Shown here: positions 8,104 to 16,296 of the stretch, one piece after another | How the letters are laid out: each line of letters opens with the position of its first letter | Position numbering within the stretch: position 1 is the first letter of the stretch | DNA from: Bacteroidaceae bacterium | GTDB lineage: Bacteria; Bacteroidota; Bacteroidia; Bacteroidales; Bacteroidaceae | Length of the DNA: 49,690 nucleotides | Direction: 5' to 3' | NCBI GenBank assembly: GCA_024697945.1 | Contig: JAILRU010000002.1 | Span: 1 to 49,690 of the forward strand | Program-made: the position numbers and the translations under genes | Notes under the pieces: generated by a model | The model's input: the letters and a program-made list of their open reading frames with translations, nothing else | The model's database searches: none | Told to the model about the DNA's origin: nothing

Positions 8104-9384
8104 TTAGTACGCGAAGATGGGATAGTTCTCCATGATGGCGTTGACTTCGCTGCGAACCTGGGCGATAACAGTCTCGTCTTCAGGAGCATTAAGTACGCGT
8201 TCGATGAACTCGGCAATCTTGACCATCAAGTCCTCCTTGGCACCACGTGTTGTGATGGCAGGCGTACCAAGGCGAATACCCGAAGTCTGGAATGCACTGC
8301 GAGTGTCAAAGGGAACCATGTTCTTGTTGACAGTCAGGTCGGCTGCCACAAGTGCCTTCTCTGCCACCTTACCAGTCAGGTCGGGATACTTGCTGCGCAG
8401 GTCAACGAGCATGGAATGGTTGTCCGTACCGCCGCTGACGATATCGAAACCACGCTTGATGAGTTCTTCGGCCAGAACAGCGGCGTTCTTCTTCACCTGC
8501 TTTGCCCATTCCTTGAATTCGGGTTGTAGAGCTTCTCCGAAAGCAACTGCCTTGGCTGCGATGACATGTTCCAGCGGACCACCCTGAATGCCAGGGAAGA
8601 CTGCGCTGTTCAACAGGGCAGACATCTTCTTCACTTCGCCCTTCGGAGTCGTTTTGCCCCAAGGATTGTCGAAGTCCTTACCCATGAGGATGATACCGCC
8701 ACGAGGACCGCGAAGGGTCTTGTGGGTTGTGCTGGTCACGATGTGTGCATACTTCACAGGATTGTCGAGCAGACCGGCTGCAATGAGACCTGCTGGATGT
8801 GCCATATCAATCATGAGGATAGCGCCCACCTTGTCTGCTATCTGACGCATACGGGCATAGTCCCACTCGCGACTGTAAGCAGAGCCACCTCCAATGATGA
8901 GCTTGGGTTTGTGCTGCAAGGCAAGCTGCTCCATCTCGTCGTAGTCCACACGACCGGTCTCTTTCTTAAGGTTGTAGCCGACGGGTTTGTAGATGATACC
9001 GCTGGTATTGACCAAGGAGCCATGACTAAGATGCCCACCATGGTCGAGGTTGAGTCCCATGAAGGTATCGCCAGGATTGAGGCAAGCCAGGAACACGGCT
9101 GCATTGGCCTGTGCTCCGGAGTGAGGCTGCACGTTGGCATACTCTGCTCCGAAAAGCTTGCAAACACGGTCGATGGCAAGCTGCTCGACCTCATCTACCA
9201 CCTGACAGCCGCCATAATAGCGCTTGCCGGGATAGCCTTCAGCATATTTATTGGTCAGGCAGGAGCCCATTGCCGCCATAACCTGGTCACTTACATAGTT
9301 CTCGGAGGCAATAAGTTCCATGCCTCTGCGCTGTCTCTGGTTCTCCTTCTCGATGAGAGAGAAGATGATTGAATCTTTTTCCAT
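8104..9384 (-). CDS. glyA: Serine hydroxymethyltransferase
   Basis: GlyA interconverts serine plus tetrahydrofolate with glycine plus methylene-tetrahydrofolate, the main source of one-carbon units. The PLP lysine is K222 in [15 protein letters not shown]. The N-terminal [12 protein letters not shown] and [15 protein letters not shown] are classic SHMT motifs. The 426-residue length is normal. The start ATG overlaps the pyrI stop by one base, so it is the last gene of pyrB-pyrI-glyA. Bacteroides relatives often have a small flavin reductase gene between pyrI and glyA; it is absent here. Confidence 0.97.
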   Translation of the reverse strand: MEKDSIIFSLIEKENQRQRRGMELIASENYVSDQVMAAMGSCLTNKYAEGYPGKRYYGGCQVVDEVEQLAIDRVCKLFGAEYANVQPHSGAQANAAVFLACLNPGDTFMGLNLDHGGHLSHGSLVNTSGIIYKPVGYNLKKETGRVDYDEMEQLALQHKPKLIIGGGSAYSREWDYARMRQIADKVGAILMIDMAHPAGLIAAGLLDNPVKYAHIVTSTTHKTLRGPRGGIILMGKDFDNPWGKTTPKGEVKKMSALLNSAVFPGIQGGPLEHVIAAKAVAFGEALQPEFKEWAKQVKKNAAVLAEELIKRGFDIVSGGTDNHSMLVDLRSKYPDLTGKVAEKALVAADLTVNKNMVPFDTRSAFQTSGIRLGTPAITTRGAKEDLMVKIAEFIERVLNAPEDETVIAQVRSEVNAIMENYPIFAY

Positions 9385-9851
9385 TATTTGATTTTAGTTA
9401 CGAGTTTTACGTCACTCAGTTTAATTTCTCTGTTGCAATAGTGGCACTGGAGGGTGCCGCGTTCAGCTCCGAGGAAGTGGAAACGGGTTTGCATCGGTTC
9501 GTTGTTGGTGATGCACTTGTGGTTGTCGCAATGCACGATACCGATAAGCTCCTCTGGCATCCGCACTTCCTTCTTCTCCACAACCTCGTAGTCACGTATC
9601 ACGCTGAGCGTGACGTTTGGTGCCACGACAGAAAGCTGGTTGATTTCATCGTCGGAGAAGAACTTATCGGCAATCTTGATGATGCTCTTGTGTCCCATCT
9701 TCTGGCTCTTGAGGTTATAGCCGATGGTAACAGCGGAACGTTCCCGCTCAAGATGAAGCAGACTGATGACCTGAAAGAGCTTGGCCGATGGTATGTGGTC
9801 GATGACTGTTCCGTTCTGGAGGGCAGCCACCTGGAGTGCCTGACGTTTCAT
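9384..9851 (-). CDS. pyrI: Aspartate carbamoyltransferase regulatory chain
   Basis: PyrI binds the catalytic trimers of aspartate transcarbamoylase and mediates allosteric control by nucleotides. The 155-residue protein has the N-terminal allosteric domain (GTVIDHIPS near residues 14-22) and the C-terminal zinc site C108, C113, C136 and C139. It lies between pyrB (85-bp gap containing short AAAAGGTGA-type repeats) and glyA (1-bp overlap). The gap from pyrB is unusually long for this operon and is filled by repeat sequence. Confidence 0.96.
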   Translation of the reverse strand: MKRQALQVAALQNGTVIDHIPSAKLFQVISLLHLERERSAVTIGYNLKSQKMGHKSIIKIADKFFSDDEINQLSVVAPNVTLSVIRDYEVVEKKEVRMPEELIGIVHCDNHKCITNNEPMQTRFHFLGAERGTLQCHYCNREIKLSDVKLVTKIK

Positions 9852-9852
9852 A

Positions 9853-9895
9853 TAAAAGGTGAAAAATTGAAAAGGTGAAAAGGTGAAAAAGAAAA
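9853..9895. repeat. AAAAGGTGA-type short repeat tract between pyrB and pyrI
   Basis: Degenerate tandem copies of AAAAGGTGA/AAAATTGA fill the pyrB-pyrI gap. The same family appears at 10968-10997, 13485-13516, 13694-13722, 33707-33750 and 49199-49222. Confidence 0.6.
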
Positions 9896-9936
9896 GGCAC
9901 GCACGCTCTATCTTATTCTCTAATTCTCTTAATTTC

Positions 9937-10884
9937 TTATTTTATAATGATTTTATCGTTTATAATCTCTTCGAGAGTGATGCCGAGAGTATCGCAGAGG
10001 ATTGCCTGACGGGCATAGAGTCCGTTCCGTGCCTGCTGGAAATAGTAGGCATAGGGTGTGTCATCTATGCTGTACTCTATCTCGTTGACTCTGGGCAGCG
10101 GATGCAGGATCTTCATGTTTGGCTTGGCCTTGGAGAGCATCTTCTTTTTCAACAGATAGCGGTCCTTGACACGTTCGTACTCATCAAGGTCGGTGAAACG
10201 CTCACGTTGCACACGCGTCATATATAATATGTCCGCGCCCGCGATGGTATCGGCATCGAAGTCCTGATGCTCCACATATTTGATGCCCTTCTCGCGACAG
10301 TACATCTTGTAGTGCTCGGGCATAGCAAGTTCATCGGGTGCGATGAAGTGGAAAGTAGGCGAGAAATGGCGCATGGCAGTTAGGAGGCTGTGAACCGTGC
10401 GCCCGTATTTGAGGTCGCCCACAAGATAGATGTTCAGGTTCTCCAAGGTGCCCTGCGTCTGATAGATGGTGTAGAGGTCGAGCATCGTCTGACTGGGATG
10501 CTGGTTGGCCCCATCTCCAGCATTAACAATAGGCACGGGCGAAACCTCGCTGGCATACTGGGCAGCGCCCTCCAAGTGGTGACGCATGACGATGATGTCG
10601 GCATAGTTGGACACCATCATGATTGTGTCCTTCAGCGTCTCACCCTTTGTGCCGCTGGTCACCTTGGGGTCTGCAAAACCAATCACCTTTGCGCCAAGGC
10701 GATTGGCTGCAGTCTCAAAACTGAGACGGGTACGCGTACTGGGTTCAAAGAACAGTGTTGCCACGATGCGCCCCTCGAGGAGGCGGCGATTGGGGTGCTT
10801 CTCAAATTCCTGCGCCATGCGGATGAGGTACTCAATCTTCTGGCGAGAGTGATTGGCTATGGTTACGAGACTTCTACTTTCCAT
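9937..10884 (-). CDS. pyrB: Aspartate carbamoyltransferase catalytic chain
   Basis: PyrB condenses carbamoyl phosphate and aspartate in the second step of pyrimidine synthesis. The carbamoyl-phosphate loop STRTR is residues 49-53 of the 315-residue protein. [12 protein letters not shown] and HPLPRVNEI are also conserved. The frame stays open to an ATG at 10932, but that upstream part crosses the -7 element at 10905-10912. The start MESRSLVTI at 10884 also matches the N-terminus expected for the family. It is the first gene of pyrB-pyrI-glyA. Confidence 0.96.
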   Translation of the reverse strand: MESRSLVTIANHSRQKIEYLIRMAQEFEKHPNRRLLEGRIVATLFFEPSTRTRLSFETAANRLGAKVIGFADPKVTSGTKGETLKDTIMMVSNYADIIVMRHHLEGAAQYASEVSPVPIVNAGDGANQHPSQTMLDLYTIYQTQGTLENLNIYLVGDLKYGRTVHSLLTAMRHFSPTFHFIAPDELAMPEHYKMYCREKGIKYVEHQDFDADTIAGADILYMTRVQRERFTDLDEYERVKDRYLLKKKMLSKAKPNMKILHPLPRVNEIEYSIDDTPYAYYFQQARNGLYARQAILCDTLGITLEEIINDKIIIK

Positions 10885-10904
10885 TGCTTCACAATTTTCA
10901 TGTG

Positions 10905-10912
10905 CAAAGTTA
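10905..10912 (-). promoter_or_regulatory. -7 element of the pyrBI-glyA operon
   Basis: TAACTTTG on the minus strand lies 20 bp before the chosen pyrB ATG. The expected -33 position falls in an AT-rich tandem repeat and has no TTTG. Confidence 0.7.
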
Positions 10913-10918
10913 TAAAAT

Positions 10919-10951
10919 AATTCATAATTCATAATTCATAATTCATAATTA
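10919..10951. repeat. ATAATTC tandem repeat in the pyrB/PBP divergent region
   Basis: Four to five head-to-tail copies of ATAATTC(AT) lie between the divergent pyrB and penicillin-binding protein promoters, followed at 10968-10997 by four TTTTCAC copies. The repeat units differ from the promoter motifs and their role is unknown. Confidence 0.65.
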
Positions 10952-11006
10952 TTTTCTATTCCTATAATTTTTCACTTTTCACTTTTCACTTTTCAATAAT
11001 TTGTTG

Positions 11007-11014
11007 TATCTTTG
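11007..11014 (+). promoter_or_regulatory. -7 element of the penicillin-binding protein gene
   Basis: TATCTTTG lies 24 bp before the ATG at 11038. The -33 position reads TTTC, within the TTTTCAC repeats. Confidence 0.7.
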
Positions 11015-11037
11015 TAGTCTAAAAAACTATATTTCGC

Positions 11038-13374
11038 ATGAGAAAGAAGTTTTTCGTCTTCCTTTGGGTATGCTACATATTAGGTATCATCGTCATCGGT
11101 ATCATATTTCATGGTATCTTCACAGGTGCCATTGGCTACATGCCGCAAATCGAGCAGCTGCAGAATCCCGTCAACAAGTTTGCCACTCAGGTCTTCTCGG
11201 CCGACGGCAAGCAACTGGGCACTTGGAGCTACAGTAGTGCAAACCGTGTCTTCGCAGACTTCAACGAACTGCCACCAGCCCTTGTGCAGGCACTTATAGC
11301 CACCGAGGACGTGCGCTTCTACGAACATAATGGCATTGACTTCCTTGCCTTGATACGAGCCATCGTCAAACGTGGCATACTCCAGCAAAAGAGTGCAGGA
11401 GGCGGCAGTACCATCACGCAGCAGCTTGCCAAGCAACTCTACTCCGAGAAAGCAGCCAATACCCAGGAACGCCTCCTACAGAAACCCATCGAGTGGGTCA
11501 TTGCCCTCAAGCTGGAGCGTTTCTACACGAAGGAGGAAATCATCGGCATGTACTTCAACTACTTCGACTTCCTGCATAATGCCGTAGGCATCAAGACTGC
11601 CGCCCAGACCTACTTCGGCAAGGAGCCTATGGCTATGGACACTTGCCAATGTGCCTTGCTCGTGGGGATGTGCAAGAACCCCAGCCTCTATAACCCTGTC
11701 CGTTATCCGGAACGTTGCATCGAGCGTCGCAATATCGTGCTGATGCAGATGGAAAAAGCAGGCTTCTTGACAAAGGAGCAACGCGAAGAGCTCAGAGAAC
11801 GGCCACTCGGCCTCAACTTCCATCGTGTCAGTCATAGCGAGGGACACGCCACCTATCTGCGCGACCACCTGCGCCTCATGCTCATGGCCAAGAAACCCGT
11901 CCGCAGCGACTATCCCTCATGGCAAAATCAGAAGTTCTACGAAGACTCGCTGGCCTGGGAACAGGACCCCCTCTACGGATGGTGCAACAAGAACATGAAC
12001 CGCGACGGACGTCCCTATAACATCTATACCGACGGCCTCAAGGTCTTTACCACCCTGGACAGCCGGATGCAGGAATATGCTGAGGAAGCCGTTGCTAAGC
12101 ATGTGACAGGCGAACTGCAGCCCCTCTTCGACAAGGAGCAGTCCAAGAACAAAAATGCGCCCTATGCCTCTGCCATTTCAGCGGACAAGGCACGTGCCGA
12201 CCTGGCTCGCGCCAAGCGCCAATGTGCCCGCTACCTTGAGATGAAACGAGCCGGCTATTCGGAGGCAGAAATCGACGATGCCTTCTCAAAGCCCATCGAG
12301 ATGACCGTCTATACGTTGCACGGTGACAAGGACACCATCATGTCACCCATCGACAGCATCCGCTACTACAAATCCTTCCTTCGTACAGGTTTCATGTGCA
12401 TGGATTCGGAAACGGGACACGTCAAGGCCTATATAGGCGGTGTCGATTACAGCCACTTCCAATATGATATGTGCACCCAGGGCAAGCGCCAGGTGGGTTC
12501 TACCATCAAGCCCTATCTCTATTCCTTAGCGATGGAGAATGGTTGGACACCCTGCGATGTGGCACCCAATGTGCAGCAGTCCTACGTGGTGGCAGGCAAC
12601 CAACTCTGGACACCGCGTAACGGTAGCCGATCACGTTATGGCGAGATGGTAACCCTCAAGTGGGGACTGGCCATGAGTAACAACTGGATTTCAGCCTGGC
12701 TGCTCAGTCAGCTCAGCCCCGACTTGTTTGTAAAGCTGCTGCACGACTTCGGCATACAGAATCGGGACATCTTTCCTTCTTTGGCATTGTGTCTTGGTCC
12801 CTGTGACATATCGGTTGCCGAGATGGTGGGAGCCTACTCAGCCTTCCCCCAGAAAGGCGTACGCCGCAATCCGCTCTACGTTACACGTATCGAGGATAAT
12901 GACGGCAACGTGCTGGCACAGTTCCAGTCGAGGGTCAAGGAGGTGATTTCCGAGGAGGCCGCCTACAAGATGATAGTCATGATGCGAGGTGTCATCGATG
13001 GCGGCACAGGTAGCCGTATGCGTAACCGTTACAAGATTACTGCTCCCATGGGTGGCAAGACTGGTACGACCAACGATAACAGCGACGGATGGTTTGTGGG
13101 CTATACCCCGCGCCTTGTCTTCGGAGCATGGGTTGGCGGTGATGAGCGCGACGTCCATTTCGCCAGCATGGCACTGGGACAGGGAGCCAATTCTGCACTT
13201 CCCATCGCTGCTTATTTCCTCCAGAAGGTCTATGCGGACGAGCGTCTTGGCTACAGCCAGACAGAGAGCTTTGACATTCCCAGCTACTTCGACCCCTGCA
13301 AGAGTGTCATTGACGAGGACGAAGGAAGTTCCGAAGGGGAGGAAGAACTCGTTGGCTTCGACGTTGAAGAATAG
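11038..13374 (+). CDS. Class A penicillin-binding protein (PBP1A-like)
   Basis: A bifunctional peptidoglycan synthase of 778 residues. The N-terminal membrane anchor covers about residues 5-28. The glycosyltransferase 51 domain (about 60-235) shows the catalytic Glu in TEDVRFYEH (E90) and GGGSTITQQLAKQL. The transpeptidase domain (about 420-690) shows the SxxK nucleophile S488-TIK, SNN at S547, and KTG at K674. The C-terminus is acidic (EDEGSSEGEEE). It polymerises glycan strands and cross-links stem peptides on the outer face of the inner membrane. The gene stands alone, divergent from pyrB, and is followed by a small RNA candidate. Confidence 0.95.
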   Translation: MRKKFFVFLWVCYILGIIVIGIIFHGIFTGAIGYMPQIEQLQNPVNKFATQVFSADGKQLGTWSYSSANRVFADFNELPPALVQALIATEDVRFYEHNGIDFLALIRAIVKRGILQQKSAGGGSTITQQLAKQLYSEKAANTQERLLQKPIEWVIALKLERFYTKEEIIGMYFNYFDFLHNAVGIKTAAQTYFGKEPMAMDTCQCALLVGMCKNPSLYNPVRYPERCIERRNIVLMQMEKAGFLTKEQREELRERPLGLNFHRVSHSEGHATYLRDHLRLMLMAKKPVRSDYPSWQNQKFYEDSLAWEQDPLYGWCNKNMNRDGRPYNIYTDGLKVFTTLDSRMQEYAEEAVAKHVTGELQPLFDKEQSKNKNAPYASAISADKARADLARAKRQCARYLEMKRAGYSEAEIDDAFSKPIEMTVYTLHGDKDTIMSPIDSIRYYKSFLRTGFMCMDSETGHVKAYIGGVDYSHFQYDMCTQGKRQVGSTIKPYLYSLAMENGWTPCDVAPNVQQSYVVAGNQLWTPRNGSRSRYGEMVTLKWGLAMSNNWISAWLLSQLSPDLFVKLLHDFGIQNRDIFPSLALCLGPCDISVAEMVGAYSAFPQKGVRRNPLYVTRIEDNDGNVLAQFQSRVKEVISEEAAYKMIVMMRGVIDGGTGSRMRNRYKITAPMGGKTGTTNDNSDGWFVGYTPRLVFGAWVGGDERDVHFASMALGQGANSALPIAAYFLQKVYADERLGYSQTESFDIPSYFDPCKSVIDEDEGSSEGEEELVGFDVEE

Positions 13375-13484
13375 CTGACTAACCATCCTTTCTGGTGTTG
13401 CCCTTTTTGCAAAGAAAATGTTAAATGCCATTAAAATAGTATTGGGGCCTTGACATAAGTCAACAAAACTGGCATTTTGCTATC

Positions 13485-13516
13485 ATTTTTCACTTTTCAT
13501 TCTTCACTTTTCACTT
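13485..13516. repeat. TTTTCAC-type short repeat tract
   Basis: Copies of TTTTCACTTTTCA immediately upstream of a -7 element at 13525; same family as the tracts near 9853 and 10968. Confidence 0.55.
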
Positions 13517-13524
13517 AATTGTCG

Positions 13525-13532
13525 TACCTTTG
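13525..13532 (+). promoter_or_regulatory. -7 element of the small RNA candidate
   Basis: TACCTTTG fits TAnnTTTG exactly, and no protein frame follows. A clear -33 element is not seen. Confidence 0.65.
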
Positions 13533-13535
13533 CAG

Positions 13536-13681
13536 CGCAAAACAAAAGCAATGCTATTTTGATAGCAGAACTTAAGTGAAGTTAGTTTTATGTTTAGGTA
13601 GATAGATTTGTTTGAAGGTTAATAATAGTTGTTAGTTTTAGTTTTTGGAGAAGCAATCCGTGAGGACCGCTTCTTTTTTTT
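13536..13681 (+). ncRNA. Candidate small RNA between convergent genes
   Basis: The 407-bp gap between the PBP gene and the convergent calpain-like gene holds a complete transcription unit of about 146 nt: a -7 element, then TGCTAT-TTTG-ATAGCA (a perfect 6-bp hairpin), then AACTT-AAGTG-AAGTT, a U/A-rich middle, and an intrinsic terminator at 13649-13681. No open reading frame of note is present. The architecture suggests a trans-acting or housekeeping small RNA. The family was not recognised. A 6S-like RNA was considered, but no long central-bubble helix is seen. Confidence 0.5.
13649..13681 (+). terminator. Terminator of the small RNA candidate
   Basis: AGAAGC (13649-13654) pairs with GCTTCT (13669-13674), and TCC pairs with GGA above an AA/CC internal loop. 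The tetraloop is GTGA (GNRA type). Eight T residues follow. Confidence 0.8.
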
Positions 13682-13693
13682 GTCCCTAAGGGA

Positions 13694-13722
13694 AAAAGGT
13701 GAAAAGGTGAAAAGGTGAAAAA
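13694..13722. repeat. AAAAGGTGA short repeat tract
   Basis: Three copies of AAAAGGTGA in a row between two terminators. Confidence 0.6.
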
Positions 13723-13723
13723 A

Positions 13724-13762
13724 GAATGCTCCGCGCTGAAAGTCGCGGAGCATTCTTTCATT
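13724..13762 (-). terminator. Bidirectional terminator, mainly for the calpain-like gene
   Basis: A perfect 12-bp stem, GAATGCTCCGCG (13724-13735) with its complement at 13744-13755 and an 8-nt loop. T runs lie on both sides, so it can end the leftward protease transcript and any rightward read-through. Confidence 0.85.
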
Positions 13763-13781
13763 TTTTTATTATTTCATTTTT

Positions 13782-15377
13782 TCATTCTTCTACGAAGTCA
13801 TCAAGCTTCTTATCTTCGGGAATCGGGTACAGCTCGTAGTCCGTCACGTTATACATCCGCAGCATCTCTTCCGACGGATTCATATCCCTGTATGTCGGTC
13901 TGAACTTAGGCGGTGTGTAGCCTGACAGGTCCTCCTTCTTGTATTCGGCCATCTGAGCACCTGGATAGACGAAGCGGAAATCGATGAGTCTCAGTTTCTC
14001 ATGGTCATCGGGTATCTTGAGCTTACCGTCGGTACGGTTGCTTGCTGTGGAACCGCTGGGCTCATTGCCCCAAGGATTGCGCATCACAAACAGATAGTCG
14101 GCACCTTCGTCAGTATACATTACCGTAAAGGCGTGGCCGGTTACAGACTTCAGGTCGCCCATGAGGACATCACTCTCATGGAAGCCACCTACGCTAATCA
14201 TGCCGTTGCTCAGGCAATAATCAACCAGCAGGGGATATTCGGTATTGTAGAGCTTGTCTCCCCAATCGAAGCTATAGCTGTCACCGTTGCCTGTGAAGGG
14301 AGGTGCAGCATGCTCGGTCCCGATGCCACCAATCTTGTTGCACTTGAAGCAGGTTTCCCACTTCATGAGAGCCTTCTCCATGATGGTTGCCCAGTTATAC
14401 TTGCCGTTCTTACCAGAAAGTTGGAAGATGTCGTTGTCAGAGTTGCACAGCACTTTGTTATCAACGACGACATCAACGGGATTACCCATGGGGTCGAACA
14501 TGTGGACCGTATAATTGTTACCGTTCTGCTCAATAATCGACCTAATCCATTCGGGATAGATATAGGCGAATGAAGCAAAGACAGCGCACATGCAGCAGTC
14601 GCCAATGCCATGTTGGTTGACATCGGCAGGAACGGGAGAAGAGGTCATGGGATAGAGATTAATGGTCTGTGCTCTCCATGTCCTGCTGCTGCCACTCAGT
14701 TCATGCCAGGCTGCATCTGGCTGGTTGTTGGGATTGGCAAGCCAAGCCTTGTCGTCATCGGTAGCTGCCCGGTAGTTCTCAAAGTGCCTGCCCATAGGTG
14801 TCTTGCCAGAATGGGTGTTGCCGCCCTTGATGCTGGAACTCCACAGCTTCGAGCCGTCGGTATATTGGGCACGTGTGAGGTAGTTGCCATTCTCGGGCTT
14901 CATCGCGTTTATAGCTTCATTCTTCGATTTATAGAAGTAGTAGCGCGTCGTTCCCTGTTTCAGGACAAGCAGGTCGTTTTGCAGAGCAAAAATCTGATAG
15001 GTAAGCGCAGTCGAGGAACCGTCACGAAGACCTTTGAAGCTGGCTCCTGCCACAGCGCCCTCCTCGGGATAGGTCAGGGCATAGACCGTCTCTGTTGTCT
15101 TCTTGATCCATTTCATCTGACTGGCTGTGAAGACCAGCATCTCAGCCCCGTTGATATTTGTTGTCCCATTGTTTGTCACTTTCCATCCGAGGAACCACAC
15201 GCCGTCCAATTCACCAGGATTAGCACCCGTCACAATTTCCATGTAGTTGATGTCGTCCAACGGAAAGGAGACAATGCTCTTGTCCTTGAGCGTGACGTCA
15301 AGGCGCAACTGTGCCGAAGCTACAGAGCAGAGTGCCAGCATCAGTAGCGTTGCACTCAAAACACGTTTTGCTTTCAT
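13782..15377 (-). CDS. Secreted calpain-like (C2 family) cysteine protease
   Basis: A 531-residue protein with a signal peptide (residues 1-22, ending SVASA). An N-terminal region LRLDVTLKDKSIVSFPLDD is common in Prevotella surface proteins. The protease domain (about 235-465) carries the calpain triad: C261 in HGIGDCCMCAVFAS, H415 in TGHAFTVMY, and N434 in FVMRNPWG. Between them, NYTVHMFDP and WATIMEKALMKWE also match calpain core elements. Eukaryotic-type calcium-binding modules are not obvious. It probably cleaves host or dietary proteins outside the cell. The gene is single, with a -7 element at 15417-15424 and a strong terminator. Confidence 0.87.
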   Translation of the reverse strand: MKAKRVLSATLLMLALCSVASAQLRLDVTLKDKSIVSFPLDDINYMEIVTGANPGELDGVWFLGWKVTNNGTTNINGAEMLVFTASQMKWIKKTTETVYALTYPEEGAVAGASFKGLRDGSSTALTYQIFALQNDLLVLKQGTTRYYFYKSKNEAINAMKPENGNYLTRAQYTDGSKLWSSSIKGGNTHSGKTPMGRHFENYRAATDDDKAWLANPNNQPDAAWHELSGSSRTWRAQTINLYPMTSSPVPADVNQHGIGDCCMCAVFASFAYIYPEWIRSIIEQNGNNYTVHMFDPMGNPVDVVVDNKVLCNSDNDIFQLSGKNGKYNWATIMEKALMKWETCFKCNKIGGIGTEHAAPPFTGNGDSYSFDWGDKLYNTEYPLLVDYCLSNGMISVGGFHESDVLMGDLKSVTGHAFTVMYTDEGADYLFVMRNPWGNEPSGSTASNRTDGKLKIPDDHEKLRLIDFRFVYPGAQMAEYKKEDLSGYTPPKFRPTYRDMNPSEEMLRMYNVTDYELYPIPEDKKLDDFVEE

Positions 15378-15416
15378 TATAATATAATTATAGAGTTAGA
15401 ATATTATTTTGCTCTG

Positions 15417-15424
15417 CAAAGATA
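15417..15424 (-). promoter_or_regulatory. -7 element of the calpain-like protease gene
   Basis: TATCTTTG on the minus strand, 40 bp before the start codon. The upstream 20 bp are AT-rich without a clear TTTG. Confidence 0.65.
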
Positions 15425-15471
15425 CAAAATAAAGTTGAATTATTAACTTTTTACCTTTTCTTTTTTCAATT

Positions 15472-16245
15472 TTATATTTTTCTCTGCCTGACCGCTTCGA
15501 AAAGCAGGATGGCAGCGCTGACCGAGACATTGAGCGAATCCAAACGGCCAAGCATCGGGATGCGGATGTGAGCATCGGCTGCCTGGCGCCACTGCTCAGT
15601 CAGCCCCGTAGCCTCCGTCCCCATCACAATGGCGGTGGGACCTGTCATCGGAGTGTCGTAGTAGAGGCTTGAATCCTGTAGCTGTGCCGTGAGTATCCGG
15701 ATGCCTCTTTCCTTGAAGAAGGCAATGCACTCCTCCGTGCTACAAGCCACACAGGGAACCGTAAAGAGAGCCCCGATGGAGGAGCGGATAAGGTTGGGAT
15801 TGTAGAGGTCGGTCAGCGGGTCGCAAACCACGACAGCATCAGCTCCTGCTGCATCAGCACTGCGCAACACAGCCCCCAGGTTGCCAGGTTTCTCCACGCT
15901 CTCCAACACCACTATAAGCGGCGAGGCAGAGAGCTGAAGGTCGCTCAGCCTCGTCCGTCGTGCCTCCACCACAGCCACAACACCTTCGGTTCCGCCACGA
16001 TAGGCGATGCGCTCATAGACATTTGGAGAGACAGGGACCATCTCAGTGCCAGGTGGCAGGGAGAATGGAGAGCCTGCTATCTCCTCGCAGACAAAGGCCG
16101 TTCGGAGCGTGAAGCCTGCAGCAAGGCAGTGCTCCACCTCACGACGTCCTTCCACCACGAAAAGCCCGTCAGCCCTGCGCTGGGCAGACTTCTGCTGCAA
16201 CAACAGCAAATGCTTGATTCGCGGATTCTGAGTGCTGGTAATCAC
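15472..16245 (-). CDS. SpoU/TrmH family RNA 2'-O-methyltransferase
   Basis: A SPOUT-class methyltransferase of 257 residues that transfers a methyl group from SAM to ribose in rRNA or tRNA. The N-terminal substrate-binding part resembles L30e (NPRIKHLLLLQQKSAQRR, then DGLFVVEGRREV). The C-terminal knot shows the three SpoU motifs ESVEKPGNLGAVLRSADA, IVMGTEATGL and LDSLNVSVSAAILLFEAVRQR. The exact target nucleotide cannot be told from sequence; RlmB- and TsnR-like proteins share these motifs. It is single, leftward, with no clear promoter motif. Confidence 0.92.
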   Translation of the reverse strand: MITSTQNPRIKHLLLLQQKSAQRRADGLFVVEGRREVEHCLAAGFTLRTAFVCEEIAGSPFSLPPGTEMVPVSPNVYERIAYRGGTEGVVAVVEARRTRLSDLQLSASPLIVVLESVEKPGNLGAVLRSADAAGADAVVVCDPLTDLYNPNLIRSSIGALFTVPCVACSTEECIAFFKERGIRILTAQLQDSSLYYDTPMTGPTAIVMGTEATGLTEQWRQAADAHIRIPMLGRLDSLNVSVSAAILLFEAVRQRKI

Positions 16246-16296
16246 AACTATAAACTATAAATTATGAACTATGGACTATGAACTATGGACTACTTC
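16246..16296. repeat. ACTATGAACTATGG short repeat tract
   Basis: Alternating ACTATAAACTATAA / ACTATGGACTATGA units fill the gap between the SpoU gene and the serine hydrolase gene and run into the last codons of the latter. Related units occur at 17557-17575 and inside the M60 peptidase gene near 43804. Confidence 0.6.

Noticed and set aside
10885..10932. Upstream ATG start for pyrB
   Set aside because: The extension crosses the -7 element and does not fit the usual PyrB N-terminus.
13536..13681. 6S RNA
   Set aside because: The long rod with a central bubble expected for 6S RNA is not found; only small local hairpins are seen.
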